DNA of 64,000 nucleotides from Musa acuminata AAA Group (taxonomy: Eukaryota > Streptophyta > Magnoliopsida > Zingiberales > Musaceae). The stretch is from the NCBI RefSeq assembly GCF_036884655.1, contig NC_088338.1, forward strand, positions 4,349,501 to 4,413,500, written 5' to 3'. Positions within the stretch are counted from its first letter, which is position 1; every line of letters begins with the position of its first letter. The notes beneath the pieces were generated by a model. It made no database searches. It worked only from the letters and a program-made list of their open reading frames with translations, and was not told the origin of the DNA. This document shows, piece after piece, positions 1-22,983 of the stretch. A program made the position numbers and the translations under genes.

Positions 1-1410
1 AACTTTAATGAGGCACTAGTCTGAAATGAAACATGTTCGCATGATAAATGAATGCTTTAGGTATAGGACATGGGTACATGAGTAATTAAACCAAAGAAAA
101 GGAGGAAATAAAACCAATCAACCACATGGAAGAAAAGATATTTGAAAAAAAATTGTTATTTGTGAAATTTTGGGAAGAATTGCATTTTGGAAAATATTTG
201 TGGTGTTCACCAGCATATTCTTTTACAAAATAAAAAAGTAAAAAGTATTCCACACTATAACCACACAAGAAACAATACATTTTTCAAACAGAAGAAACTA
301 GTACCAGCAAAAATCATGGATCAATTGAAACCCTCTGAGCTATGTTCCTTTCCATTGGGCTGGTACACAAACATGTCCAATAAACTTCTTAGAATAGAAA
401 CCTGATCCTAACTTTGACTTAGAAAAAACAGTGACAGTTGAATGTTTAAAAGCAACACCCTGCTTGATATATAACTTTTTGCAGATTAAAAAAATAAATC
501 ATCAAAGGAATTTGATCTGCAAGTAACAAACGGATCGCGATAATAACAATATAGAAGTTCATTGGTTCGAACAAAGTTGCAGACAATAATCTACATGGAT
601 ATGCCGCAATGCTATTTTCACATGTTAAAATCTTTCCTAAAGGTAAGAAACCATGGAAAAGCTTGGATGCAGAGATAGAGAAACTGATGCCATATCCTCC
701 CTCTCTCAACAATTTTTTTGATTACGTCAGAAGGATACAGGACATAAAAATTTATAAGGAACATCGCAGTCCTGTTAATATTAACATTTCATTGTCCTCT
801 TGATCGCAAGAATGATAGACAAAGAATATAAGAGGAATAATGCAACTTTCTTTGTGACCATGGTCATCAACAGTATTCAGTGAATTTGAATGGATAATAT
901 TGAACATGTCTTGTCATAGCATGAATGTAGGAAGTTAGAAAGTTGGACCCTAAAAATAAAAGGTACGAGGCCATGAGCAAATCTAAGGTACACTAGTGCA
1001 CAAATTCACTTGAATAGTATAAAAACTGAATTAAGTGGGGAGTTATCTGCTAATTATGGATTAAACTGGAACTTGCATTTTGGTGTATCCTATTTTGTAG
1101 TTTGTCATTCAACCAAGTTCAGATATTCACTTTATGTCACTTATAATGCCAATCCAAACAAACAAGCATGTTAAATTTGCTGTCATTAACTTTTATCAAC
1201 ATATATCTAACTATTTTCTAATTCATAACACATCCCTCAAGCTCATATAAATATCCAGCATTTTCCATGTTCGTAGGCTATAATGTTTGTACTCAGAGCA
1301 GAAGGTGTAGAAGGATTCTGTAATTAAAAAAAAAAAAAATGCTGCTTGTTTTTTTAGTGTTTACCTACACTATGTGAAACATGACATGGTAAAAATGCAA
1401 ACTTTGCTAC
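1..1410. other. Probable ACLA intron, no exon recognised
   Basis: AT-rich DNA following the sixth ACLA exon. I looked for the next conserved ACLA segment (the glycine-rich region that follows the sixth exon) on the minus strand and did not find it, so this is most simply a long intron, with later exons beyond the window. The short open frames here resemble nothing I know. Confidence 0.5.
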
Positions 1411-4206
1411 CTTTTCATCAAGTTCATGGATATAGCTTTCTGCGGAGCTCAAGACTCTGCCAAAAGGGAGTGGGAATTCTATGTTACCCCACCTGCAAAA
1501 CATAACAAAATGAAGAACATAAAGTGATAAAGAGATAGATGTCAGAGATAGTCTTGGCATCAGCAAACTTGAAGCCTAAGACCCAATACATACTTGTTGA
1601 AATTCTTAAAAGCAGCAGTGTCATCCAGTTCTCCTCGCATATCCAATGGATATGGTTCTCCATTTACGAAGGTAAATGGGTTCATTTCGATAAAACTGAA
1701 GTCCAAGTCTGCGATAGGCACACTCAATTAATCCCATGCCACCAAATATATTAAGATAAAAGCAAATATGAGTGTTCCAATTAAGAAAAACATTATATAT
1801 CTGTTTCGGGTAAGAAAGATATGTTTTTTGAAGAGAATTCTCTCCATGTCTGTTCAATGACAATTCTATAGACAGAGGTGATTGGAAAATAGGGCTAATT
1901 ACATATCAATCATTGTAATTAGACCTCCTTACCATTATGATCCCTAAACTTAAAAAATTTATATTGGAATCCTTATAGCTACGAAGGTGAAACATCTAGG
2001 TTCAATTACCCTAACGTCGTCGGTTTTACCAACGGAAACACGAAAATAATGGGCAAAAAAATAATTTCAATGTTTCAGTTGGTGATGACGGACAGTGACG
2101 ACACTAGGGGCCGCGGGTGGCTACTGTGGATAAGGAGAGCGATGACGAGGGATGAGAGTCACTCTGCATCTGCGTCGACACCGATGTAGTTGTCGAGCAA
2201 CGAAAGGGTCGCTCTACATCTGCATCGACGCCAATGCAGATGCCGAGCAGCCCTTTCGCCGCTCGACAACTTTGTCGACGCAGACACAGTGAGCGACCCT
2301 TTCACCGCTCTGCATCTGCATCGGCATCGATGTTGATGTAGTTGCCCAACGGTGAAAGGGCCGGTCGACATCTGCATCGGCAGCCCTTTCGCCGCTCAAC
2401 AACTGTGTCAACACCGACGTAGATGTAGAGCGGTGAGAGGGCTGCTCGACAACTGCATCCGCATCAACGTAGATGTAGAGCGACCCTCATCTCTCACTGT
2501 TGCTCTCTTCATCCATAGCAGTCATTCACAACCCCCCAGTGGCGTCATTGTTTGCCACCACCGACGTCGTCCGTCACAACCAACTGAAACATTAAAATTA
2601 TTTTTTCACCTATTGTTTTTATGTTTCCATTGATAAAACCGACAGCGTTAGGGTAAATAGACCTAGATGTTTCACTTTTATAACTATAGAGATTCTAATG
2701 TAATTTTTTTAAGTACAGAGACTAAAATATTAAGGTGGTTTAACTACAGAGAGTAATCTATAATTAGGCCTAAAAAATACCATAGTTAGTTCCCTTCAAT
2801 TCATTGACAATTTTATAGACACAGCTAGTAGTTTGTATGTGCTAATTAATCAGCAAATCAGAAAGAAGTGGCATATGTTCCTCATATAATTATGAGAATA
2901 TAAAAATATCATCATAAGATTTGTCCTACAAGTATGTCTTCAAACATACCTTGGAACACAGCAAACACACCTCTTATGAAGTCTCCTATTTTTCCTCTAA
3001 CCTGAGCCATAATAGCAATGAGTTAGCAAGCTGCCAAACTAAAGAAGGCTGAACCATATCAACACTGCTTAGACAGTACAAACTTATAGACAATCAAGAG
3101 GTATGTCAATAATATATGTATTTAAGGATCAGGTAGCTGAATCCCATATGTAATGTCCATAAATGAAAGCTAGAAATGATGCCGAGTGCAGAAAGGCAAT
3201 CGTACCTCGAGAGGAAGAGTTGCGATCAGTGGAGCACATGCCTCAGATGTCATCGGCTTTTCAGTAGGAAGAAATATGGTCTTAACCTTGTCCCAGTTGT
3301 CCTCAATTTCAATGCCTCCGCACTCTGAAAAGCTGATGGAGCAGCCAAGCCTCTCGGAGACGATAGAGAGGTAGTACTCTTGGTCATGAGGGACAAATGG
3401 CTCGACTATAAATGTAGTGATCGGTGCCTTACATCCTCCCATCTCAACCTACACGCCACCGGAATTGCTTACATTTTAGCGCAGTACAATTTGGAAATCA
3501 ACAAAAGGATCCAACTTCGACGATAAAACCTCCACTCCAAAGCGTTTCTTGACAAACTCTGCAACCTCGGCCAGATCCAAGTTGAGAGACACCAAGCCAC
3601 TCTTGCCGCGCTTCCCGAACAGCATGTCGGGCTTCACGACTAGTTTCATGGACGAGAGCCATGGTTCCTGGTTCACCAACTCCGTGAAGTCCGTCGATTG
3701 CGTCACCTTATTCAACCAAACAACAGACTCAAAGCATTCATCACCACAATAAGTTGACTTCCACATGATGATGATACTGGTGAACTCAAACGAACAACTC
3801 CCAAGAATTAGCGATCTAGAATTCAACGAACCGGCGAAAGAAAACCACTAGTAGATGATAAATAAGGTCGCGTTAAACTGTTATTTCCGACTTCGACGCG
3901 CGCAATAAAATAAAAAAAAGGATAAGCTCGTGCTTCAGTTTCGAGAAAGAAAGGGATCCGAGGATTCGCGAGCCCAAGAAACATGTCGGATCCCAAGGAA
4001 AGAAACGAACGAACAAACGAAGGGGAGAGAACAAGGTCCAAAAATGGAAAACCTCGAGAACGAGATCGACATCGGAAGCCGTGAGTAGTAGGGAAGGAGG
4101 AGCTCACCTGGGCGGAGCAGAGCTGGAGATCGATGGCGGCGAGCCGCTTGAGGTGCTGCTTGAGGAGGCGCTTCGAATCGTACTCCCGGATCTTCTTCCT
4201 CGCCAT
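1411..4206 (-). CDS. ACLA: ATP-citrate lyase subunit A (ACLA), 5' part, runs off left edge
   Basis: Plant ATP-citrate lyase is a cytosolic heteromer of A and B subunits that makes acetyl-CoA and oxaloacetate from citrate, ATP and CoA; the A subunit carries the ATP-grasp/CoA-ligase-like part. Six coding exons are visible, read from high to low coordinate: 4206-4108 (starts [18 protein letters not shown]), 3706-3530, 3448-3206 (contains [13 protein letters not shown] and SECGGIEIE), 3001-2950, 1708-1594 (contains [20 protein letters not shown]) and 1492-1411 ([15 protein letters not shown]). All borders are GT/AG and the exons join in frame to 768 nt, 256 aa; the family is about 420 aa, so the last 40% should lie left of position 1. 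No stop or frameshift was seen in these exons. The start Met opens the highly conserved N-terminus. Family identity is near certain; completeness cannot be judged. Confidence 0.93.
1890..2772. mobile_element. Long-TIR non-autonomous DNA transposon (copy 1), in an ACLA intron
   Basis: An 883-bp insert in the intron between ACLA exons 4 and 5. Its two ends are imperfect inverted repeats about 200 bp long: 1890-2095 reads like the reverse complement of 2570-2772, starting TAGGGCTAATTA on the left and TAGGCCTAATTA on the inverted right. The interior (2100-2560) is GC-rich and built from degenerate repeats around GCATCGAC/GTAGATGTAGAGC. It has no transposase frame. Long TIRs suggest a Mutator-like or foldback element, but no clear 9-bp target duplication is seen (flanks are A-rich). 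A related copy lies at 42853-43891. Confidence 0.75.
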
Positions 4207-5170
4207 CGCTTCAAAACGACTGCTTCGGTCGGTCGACGGACGAAGATGGATTCGGAGCTCGGAGTCGGAGAGCAGATCGATCGCCGTGGCTGCGAAGCTG
4301 CGGACAGTTGCAATTTATGGCCGGTCGAAGACCAATAGAACGAGGACGACCGCGCAAGATTCCACCAGCGGCGGGATCGCTGTCGTTGGTTCGCAGAATT
4401 CACGAATCTAAAAGCACCGCATATGTGATATCCCCGCGGCTGTAGTGACACCCCACGTGTTGCTACCGTGTAAGCACCGGTGGGAGGTGCGTCCCGAGCT
4501 CGTTTGCGTCTGCCTTTTAAAGAGCGTTTTATTTTATTTTATGCGAGCAGTTACTCGCAAGCATGATGTTCGTGTACAGCAGTGGTAAGTGGCGCAAAAT
4601 TCTGTACCGCTGCAGTCACCTTGTAGCCCGACGAACTCGTTCTCCATCATGCTTGCGAGTGAAGAGGTCGACAGTGAATTCGACGAGAACTTGAAATGGA
4701 TAAAACAAATGAAGAATCAACAAATTTGAGAACTACTAAATCACAACAAAAAAAAATACTGTTTTTCTAAATGAACTAAAACGGCAAGAGATGGGCGTCC
4801 AAAAGCATCACATGGTAGAAAACTTGTACATCAAAATCATGTCATCGTACACTTCTAATTCCAAAAAAAGTTACCATAAGGATAGCTTTTACTTAAGAAA
4901 GGGCTTTTACATTAAAAGCATCTCATCTTGCAATTCTAGTGACAAAAATACCACAAGGATCGCTCAACTTAAAACTCTGAATAATCTGAATCCCAGTGTA
5001 AAGTGCATTTTTCTTTAGTAGCAACAGCAATAGAATGCAGGTAACCGTACGGTATCAATCAACCACCGAAAGCTCCCTCCCTAGCTTCCTCAAGGTAAAA
5101 ATCTAAATCCATGGTTTGAGCAGTTTTCCAGTCAACATCACCTGATTCCCCAACCTTAAAAGCCTCCTCC
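4207..5170. other. ACLA promoter side and RH40 3' UTR; perfect 16-bp inverted repeat
   Basis: Between the ACLA start (4206) and the RH40 stop (5171), both minus strand. The part near 4207-4480 is GC-rich and probably ACLA 5' leader/promoter. A perfect 16-bp inverted repeat (ACTCGCAAGCATGATG at 4553-4568 and its complement at 4645-4660) encloses a 76-nt loop. The stretch about 4790-5170 is probably RH40 3' UTR. No gene is recognised. Confidence 0.6.
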
Positions 5171-17613
<12,443 letters not shown>

Positions 17614-17671
17614 GCCGAAAGCTTGACTAAATTCCAGCTTCGGAACTGTCAAACCCCAAATTGTTTTCTGA

Positions 17672-18600
17672 CAATGAAACACATCTCTTCAATGCTTGTA
17701 TTCAACTCCTAAACACAAAAAAAATCAATAAGCAACTTTTCATTGTGAAACTAAATAAATTAGACCAGCCCAAAAGCCAGAGTACCATGATTTTATATCT
17801 TCCCTGTAACGAGAAAAAAAAAATCATCTTGAAGTGGCTGCTCAAAAACAAACAAAAATAAGATGACTTGTTCTTCTGAGATCAACCGAAGACCAACATT
17901 CTCATATTTTGTACATGCATGAAAATAGATCCTAATTTCCAGCCATGTATGATGGAAGGGAAGAATTTTGTCCGACCGGACCACTTATGAAATCCTATCA
18001 TCTCCCCTTTCAAGACTATATCAACTCCAAACTGCGGGAAAAAAATCAAGAAACGGAAATCAAACAAAGCAAAACGTTCAGAAACTGAACTCAACATTCC
18101 AGATAGCAGCATGGACGCACGCACATGATGAAACGAAAGCAAATATTACCAGAACACCGGATTTCCTAAACCATATCGGGTCATTCTAAAAGCATAGACA
18201 AACAAATGGGACTCTTAACGCGCTTTGCCTCCCATCACCGAAGTTTCGGTGATTCTTAAACCCAAGTAAAGATCTACGCACTCAAAAGCCCTAACTTTCT
18301 CGCATGAAACCAAGCGGGAACCATCAAAACCCTAAAACCACAAAACAAAGAGACAAATAACGACATGGAAAAGCTCGAATGCGAAGACGGAGATGGTCAC
18401 CTCGACAGACGCGCGTCGTGGACTCAGCCCCCGACCTCCCCTTCGTCCTCTGGGTTTCCTCTCCGAGAAGAGACGCGACGGAGTAAGAAATGAGAGGACA
18501 CGGTACCGGAACAAAAGAAAACCCTAACGCGAGTCGACTTCTTTTGCCTCTTGCCCTCTCTCTTTTTCGTGTTATAGAAAATGGACCCACGTCCACGTTA
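17672..18600 (-). promoter_or_regulatory. Probable RH40 5' leader with an intron
   Basis: Upstream of the RH40 start a splice acceptor (TTGTCAG, reading minus) lies at about 17672, and a donor (CGAG|GTGACC) at 18401/18400. This fits a non-coding first exon at about 18401-18590 and a 730-bp leader intron. GC content is raised at 18390-18640, as near a transcription start. Inferred from sequence only. Confidence 0.4.
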
Positions 18601-18930
18601 CGAGTTCGGACGCGCCGCCTCCAGGAGACGAAGGTCGTGACTCCTGATGCTAATCGCTAGTCGGATCGATGCATCAATTGGTCAAGTGACGTGTCTAATT
18701 AATAATATTTTAATGTATGTTTAATTTAAAAAGTATATATGATATTTTATCTCCTCCGGTGTTAACTTTTACGAAGAATGATTTTCTACTTGGGGGTGCC
18801 TCTCCTATCGATTTAATAAAAAATATCCTTCAATTTCATCGATATATTTATTTTATTTTATTTTTTTATTTATTTTATTTATTTATTTATATATATGTAT
18901 ATCTATATGTCTATATAAATATGTGTATAT

Positions 18931-18964
<34 letters not shown>

Positions 18965-19439
18965 GTGTGTATGTATATACATTGTCTCTTAAAAAATTCT
19001 ATCATGAATAGATTTTCTTTCTATCAATCGATAATCATAATCATAATCATGATCCAATCATATCTATAATATATTTTACCTAATTAGATAATGTCACATA
19101 GTCTAACATTTTCCATTTAGCCCATTAAGTTTGAGTATGAATACGAGTCATAACGGTTATATCTCATCAATATCATTTTCTATGTACCACAACAATGTTA
19201 ACCCTTCTTAATATAGTCCAAAATGATTAACGTAATTTGTTTTATCAAAACAATCTTAAATGTGAGCGGTATAACAAAAATAAATAATTTTAATTATATA
19301 AATAAAAATATCAAATTTAATGTTCACTCAAACATACATCATTATATCTTTTTATGGGTTATTCATAAACTCAATCAAAAGAATATATTCTTTAAAACAC
19401 TTTAGACAGTAAGATATAAGTGAATGATCAACAATCAAT

Positions 19440-20030
19440 ATAGTAAAACTCAAGTTCTTAATTAACATTAATTATTTTTAGACTCTTTTCATTAACCATT
19501 AAGTACTTTATATCATAATGCATAAAATTACTAATGTACTTGCTATTCTTAGATAAGAAAACTACAATGATCTATCACGAAGTATCATTAGCGACGTGAC
19601 AATTGAGTCGAACTATATTAAATCCCGAAATAAAATTTTACGATCATAAAACTTGATTAGTGGACTCAGAGCATATCACAAAATCAACTTCTATTATTGA
19701 TAATATAATAATATATTGCTTTGCTCTTTTTTTTCCTATAAATTGCTCATCCAACTAATATAAATATAAAATATAAAGTAGACTTACTAAGAGCTAATTC
19801 ACATAATCAACATCTAAAAATACATTCATTTCAAGCTAATTAAATTTCATATATGTAATTACATATATGTTACTTTCTTTATATATTTTTAATATTTCAT
19901 TCTTGAATATCTTTAAGATATATCTAGTATTCCGATTATAAAATTGATACCTAGGTCTAGTATAGACTTGAGCATGTAATAGACTTCCAAATATGCATAC
20001 ATAAGAATTATTTTTATTTATTTGATTATT
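19440..20030 (-). mobile_element. Decayed Ty1/copia retrotransposon fragment (RT end and RNase H)
   Basis: Minus-strand translation in shifting frames gives pieces of the copia RT C-terminus and RNase H in the right order: a degenerate GSLMYAQ-CTRP-like piece near 19975-20010, a GWAIYRKKRAKQ-like piece (copia GGAISWKS) near 19735, then a W-NFISGFNIV piece, a FLSKNSKY piece (copia CDNQSAI-LSKN) and HYDIKYLMVNEK near 19500 (copia HIDIKFHFIRE). Many stops and frameshifts show it is old. No LTRs were identified. Confidence 0.65.
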
Positions 20031-20449
20031 TTCTAAGTAATTTTAAAAATACTTGTTTTGACTAAAATTTTTAATCAGTTTAAGAATAATCAACATAAAG
20101 AAATTTATGTGAAAATTTTTTAATTATTGTTATTATATGAGTTATTCAATTGTGTAGTTATTCACAGTTGTGTGAACATTGATCAGTATAAAGAAAAAGT
20201 AATATAATAATTATAATCATGATAAAATATAAACCATAGCTTTAAGTGAAAAATAAAAATTATTTCATAATTTTAGGTATATGCATGTGAATAACTAAAC
20301 AATTACAATTTAATTATCACATGAAAAAAAATTAACATGTCATATGAGAAAATAATAAAAGAAAATAATAATTTATAGTTTTTAAAATTATCTAAATTTT
20401 TTGAGATAAAAATATCCTTTTAGTTAATAAAAAAATCCTAAAACCTCTC

Positions 20450-21000
20450 CACTTTGCTAACACGCGCGAGTCTCGTCGGCGGTGCATCGGTCATTTATCG
20501 CTTGCACATCACCCTTGGTGGCACGACTATTCTCATGCGATTGACCAATGACCTCATCTCATCGTCATGACCACATGCGACTGTGCGCCTACTAGCGACC
20601 ACATCGTCATTATATAATGTTGTTGCACCCACATGTGGTTATGCATCGATTAACAACCACCACCATCGTCATTGGGTACCATGACCTCCGGCATCCAATT
20701 GACATCGATTGCGGCCAACAAACGTTGCAACGATATTGTTGCAATCCTCGATCAAAGGTAGCATTGTAGTTGTCACCGGTAATGACATCTCTATAGCCGT
20801 CACATGTAGCGACAAATCTTCAGTCACTTGTGACCAAGGTAGGTCATCCATTGCAAGGCTATTGCACATAATACAACACGTGGCACTTACGTAGAGTAAC
20901 ACTTGTATGCAATTGTTGCTTACGATTGGGCCGATGATCATCGAAGGCTACTACCCTCAATAATGTCGTCGACGGTAGTATATCGATCAAACTCAATTAA
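20450..21000. other. GC-richer island of unknown origin
   Basis: A stretch of mixed composition, with CATCGTCAT, GCGAC and CACATG words recurring, in otherwise very AT-rich DNA. No open frame over 100 codons and no family resemblance. It could be the interior of another non-autonomous DNA transposon; I could not find matching ends. Confidence 0.3.
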
Positions 21001-22656
21001 CATTTGATTGCTCGCAAGTCGATGATGGGACAGACGGGATAATAAAGTAAATCGACAACACAAATAAATCATTCAATTATTATACAATCAAAATCAGATA
21101 ATACCTTTTCGCAAACGAAAGGTGCTAACAAATAGTTCTAAATAAAAATGGATCTGACGTACCTTTATGATATAAGGTATTTGATTTCAAAACATTACTC
21201 TAATAACAATCGTAAGCATAAAAATTATAATTATATTGTTATGTAAAAATATTTAATGATAAAAATTAAAATCAAATAACAGTAGATCAAATATATGATA
21301 CATACCTTATGATGTTATTCAGAAAACCTTTACTTGATTTACATGTGTACCATCGTCAAATCCAAAAACTACAATGATATTAAGAAAACATAGATTCACA
21401 TTTTTTTTTTCTATCTTTAATAAGACCACTATAATCTAATCAACTTGTCATGTTTGGATTTTATAACAAGGATGCTAATTAAACTATTTTAAAATAATTT
21501 TTTTATATTGATATTTTATAAACATATTTATTTGATTAGTAATACGACTAATTGTTTGAGCTATATGAATTATGAAAAAAAGCATTTGATGATTTATATC
21601 ATTATAAAACCTTGTCAGATGTCTGACAGGTTAAATCAATTACTCCCAAATCAATTAACGATCACCATACATAGTAAATATATATTCGACTGATCACCCT
21701 CTTCTCGATTTTTTTTTTCTAGGATCCTCCCTCTCTCTTTCTCCTCTTGAATTTATTTTATTGCAATTAGATCCTCATATTAAATTTGACGTATTACATT
21801 TCACACGATCAGCAACTATAAAACATGATATGAAATATTGCATGTCGCACATGTATTTTGAGATGCACCTCAATAATGGATTTAGATACTATTTTATGTT
21901 TTTCTTTCACGTATTACTTTTCCATACAATTGTTATATGAGCTTGTGACAATCATATCATTTATCTTAAGTATAATTGTGTATACTAACTTCATAAGGGG
22001 TTTTTTCTTTAACAAAAAATATTATCTTTTAATTATAAGATGGTGAATTGTGTTTTTTTTTTTTTTTTTTGCTTTACATGTGATTAACATATTGCAGAAA
22101 AAAACCTCTTATTTGGCATTTTGAGTGGTATAGTTGGATTTTGATACTATTTTATCCTTTTTCATTCGTTGTTCTTTCACACGCCCGTTTCGGTAATCCA
22201 TCTGAACTGCAAGTGTAAATACCAACTCTACATGTAACATTCAAATAGTTGAACTGACGAGTGTATGAATCATTTGGTCCTCTCGTTTACTTTGGTCATA
22301 AACTAAAAATAACTCACATTTTTAATTTATGAGTGAATAATTCAGCTTTTGATGAACTATTTCATACTATTGTTTTGCTTATTAATTACAAATATATACA
22401 AAATATTTATACTTGTAACTCATCAAATTCAAAATGTTGTCTTGAGAACCGGGTTCACCAGGGCTCCGGCTCACTTACTTGTACTCGAATCACCCATGTG
22501 CTCCTTGATAGGAAGAATTGTGGGGCCAGAGGTGGGACCCCTCGATGATGTTGTCCCAGCCACCTATCACTAGACAGGTAGGGCTGCGGGGAGACGCGTA
22601 GACGCGGGAGAAGTTCTTCTTTCGTTTTTGCCTAATATTCACTTAATATTAAGTGG

Positions 22657-22660
<4 letters not shown>

Positions 22661-22736
<76 letters not shown>
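22661..22736. repeat. (TA)n microsatellite, 76 bp, in the NPG-like promoter
   Basis: An uninterrupted TA array ending about 250 bp before the start codon of the NPG-like gene, so probably in its promoter or 5' leader. Arrays of this kind vary in length and can extrude cruciforms. Confidence 0.95.
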
Positions 22737-22738
<2 letters not shown>

Positions 22739-22983
22739 ACCACCGTTGGTCAGAGAGCGGTCCCCCCGGATCTCGCGCTACGCAACGCTTCCCATTACCG
22801 TCCCCACTTCCTCTCCTCCTCCTCCCGGCCATGAGACGAGCCACCGCCGACTTCAACGCGATCCCCTCTTCATTGATCGGCCTGTCCTTGTTCGCGTTCA
22901 TCATCGAAAGCTCGTCGGGCTTCCGTCCTCGTTGAGGCGGGCGGTGGTCGAATGCGCGACGGCATCTGCGGCCGCGGAGGGGG

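Larger units (their letters stand above)
18640..22660. other. AT-rich intergenic region between divergent RH40 and NPG-like genes
   Basis: About 4 kb, strongly AT-rich, separating RH40 (minus) from the NPG-like gene (plus). It holds a (TA)n-rich tract (18880-18966), a copia remnant (19440-20030) and a GC-richer island (20450-21000). The remainder shows nothing I can name. Confidence 0.7.
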
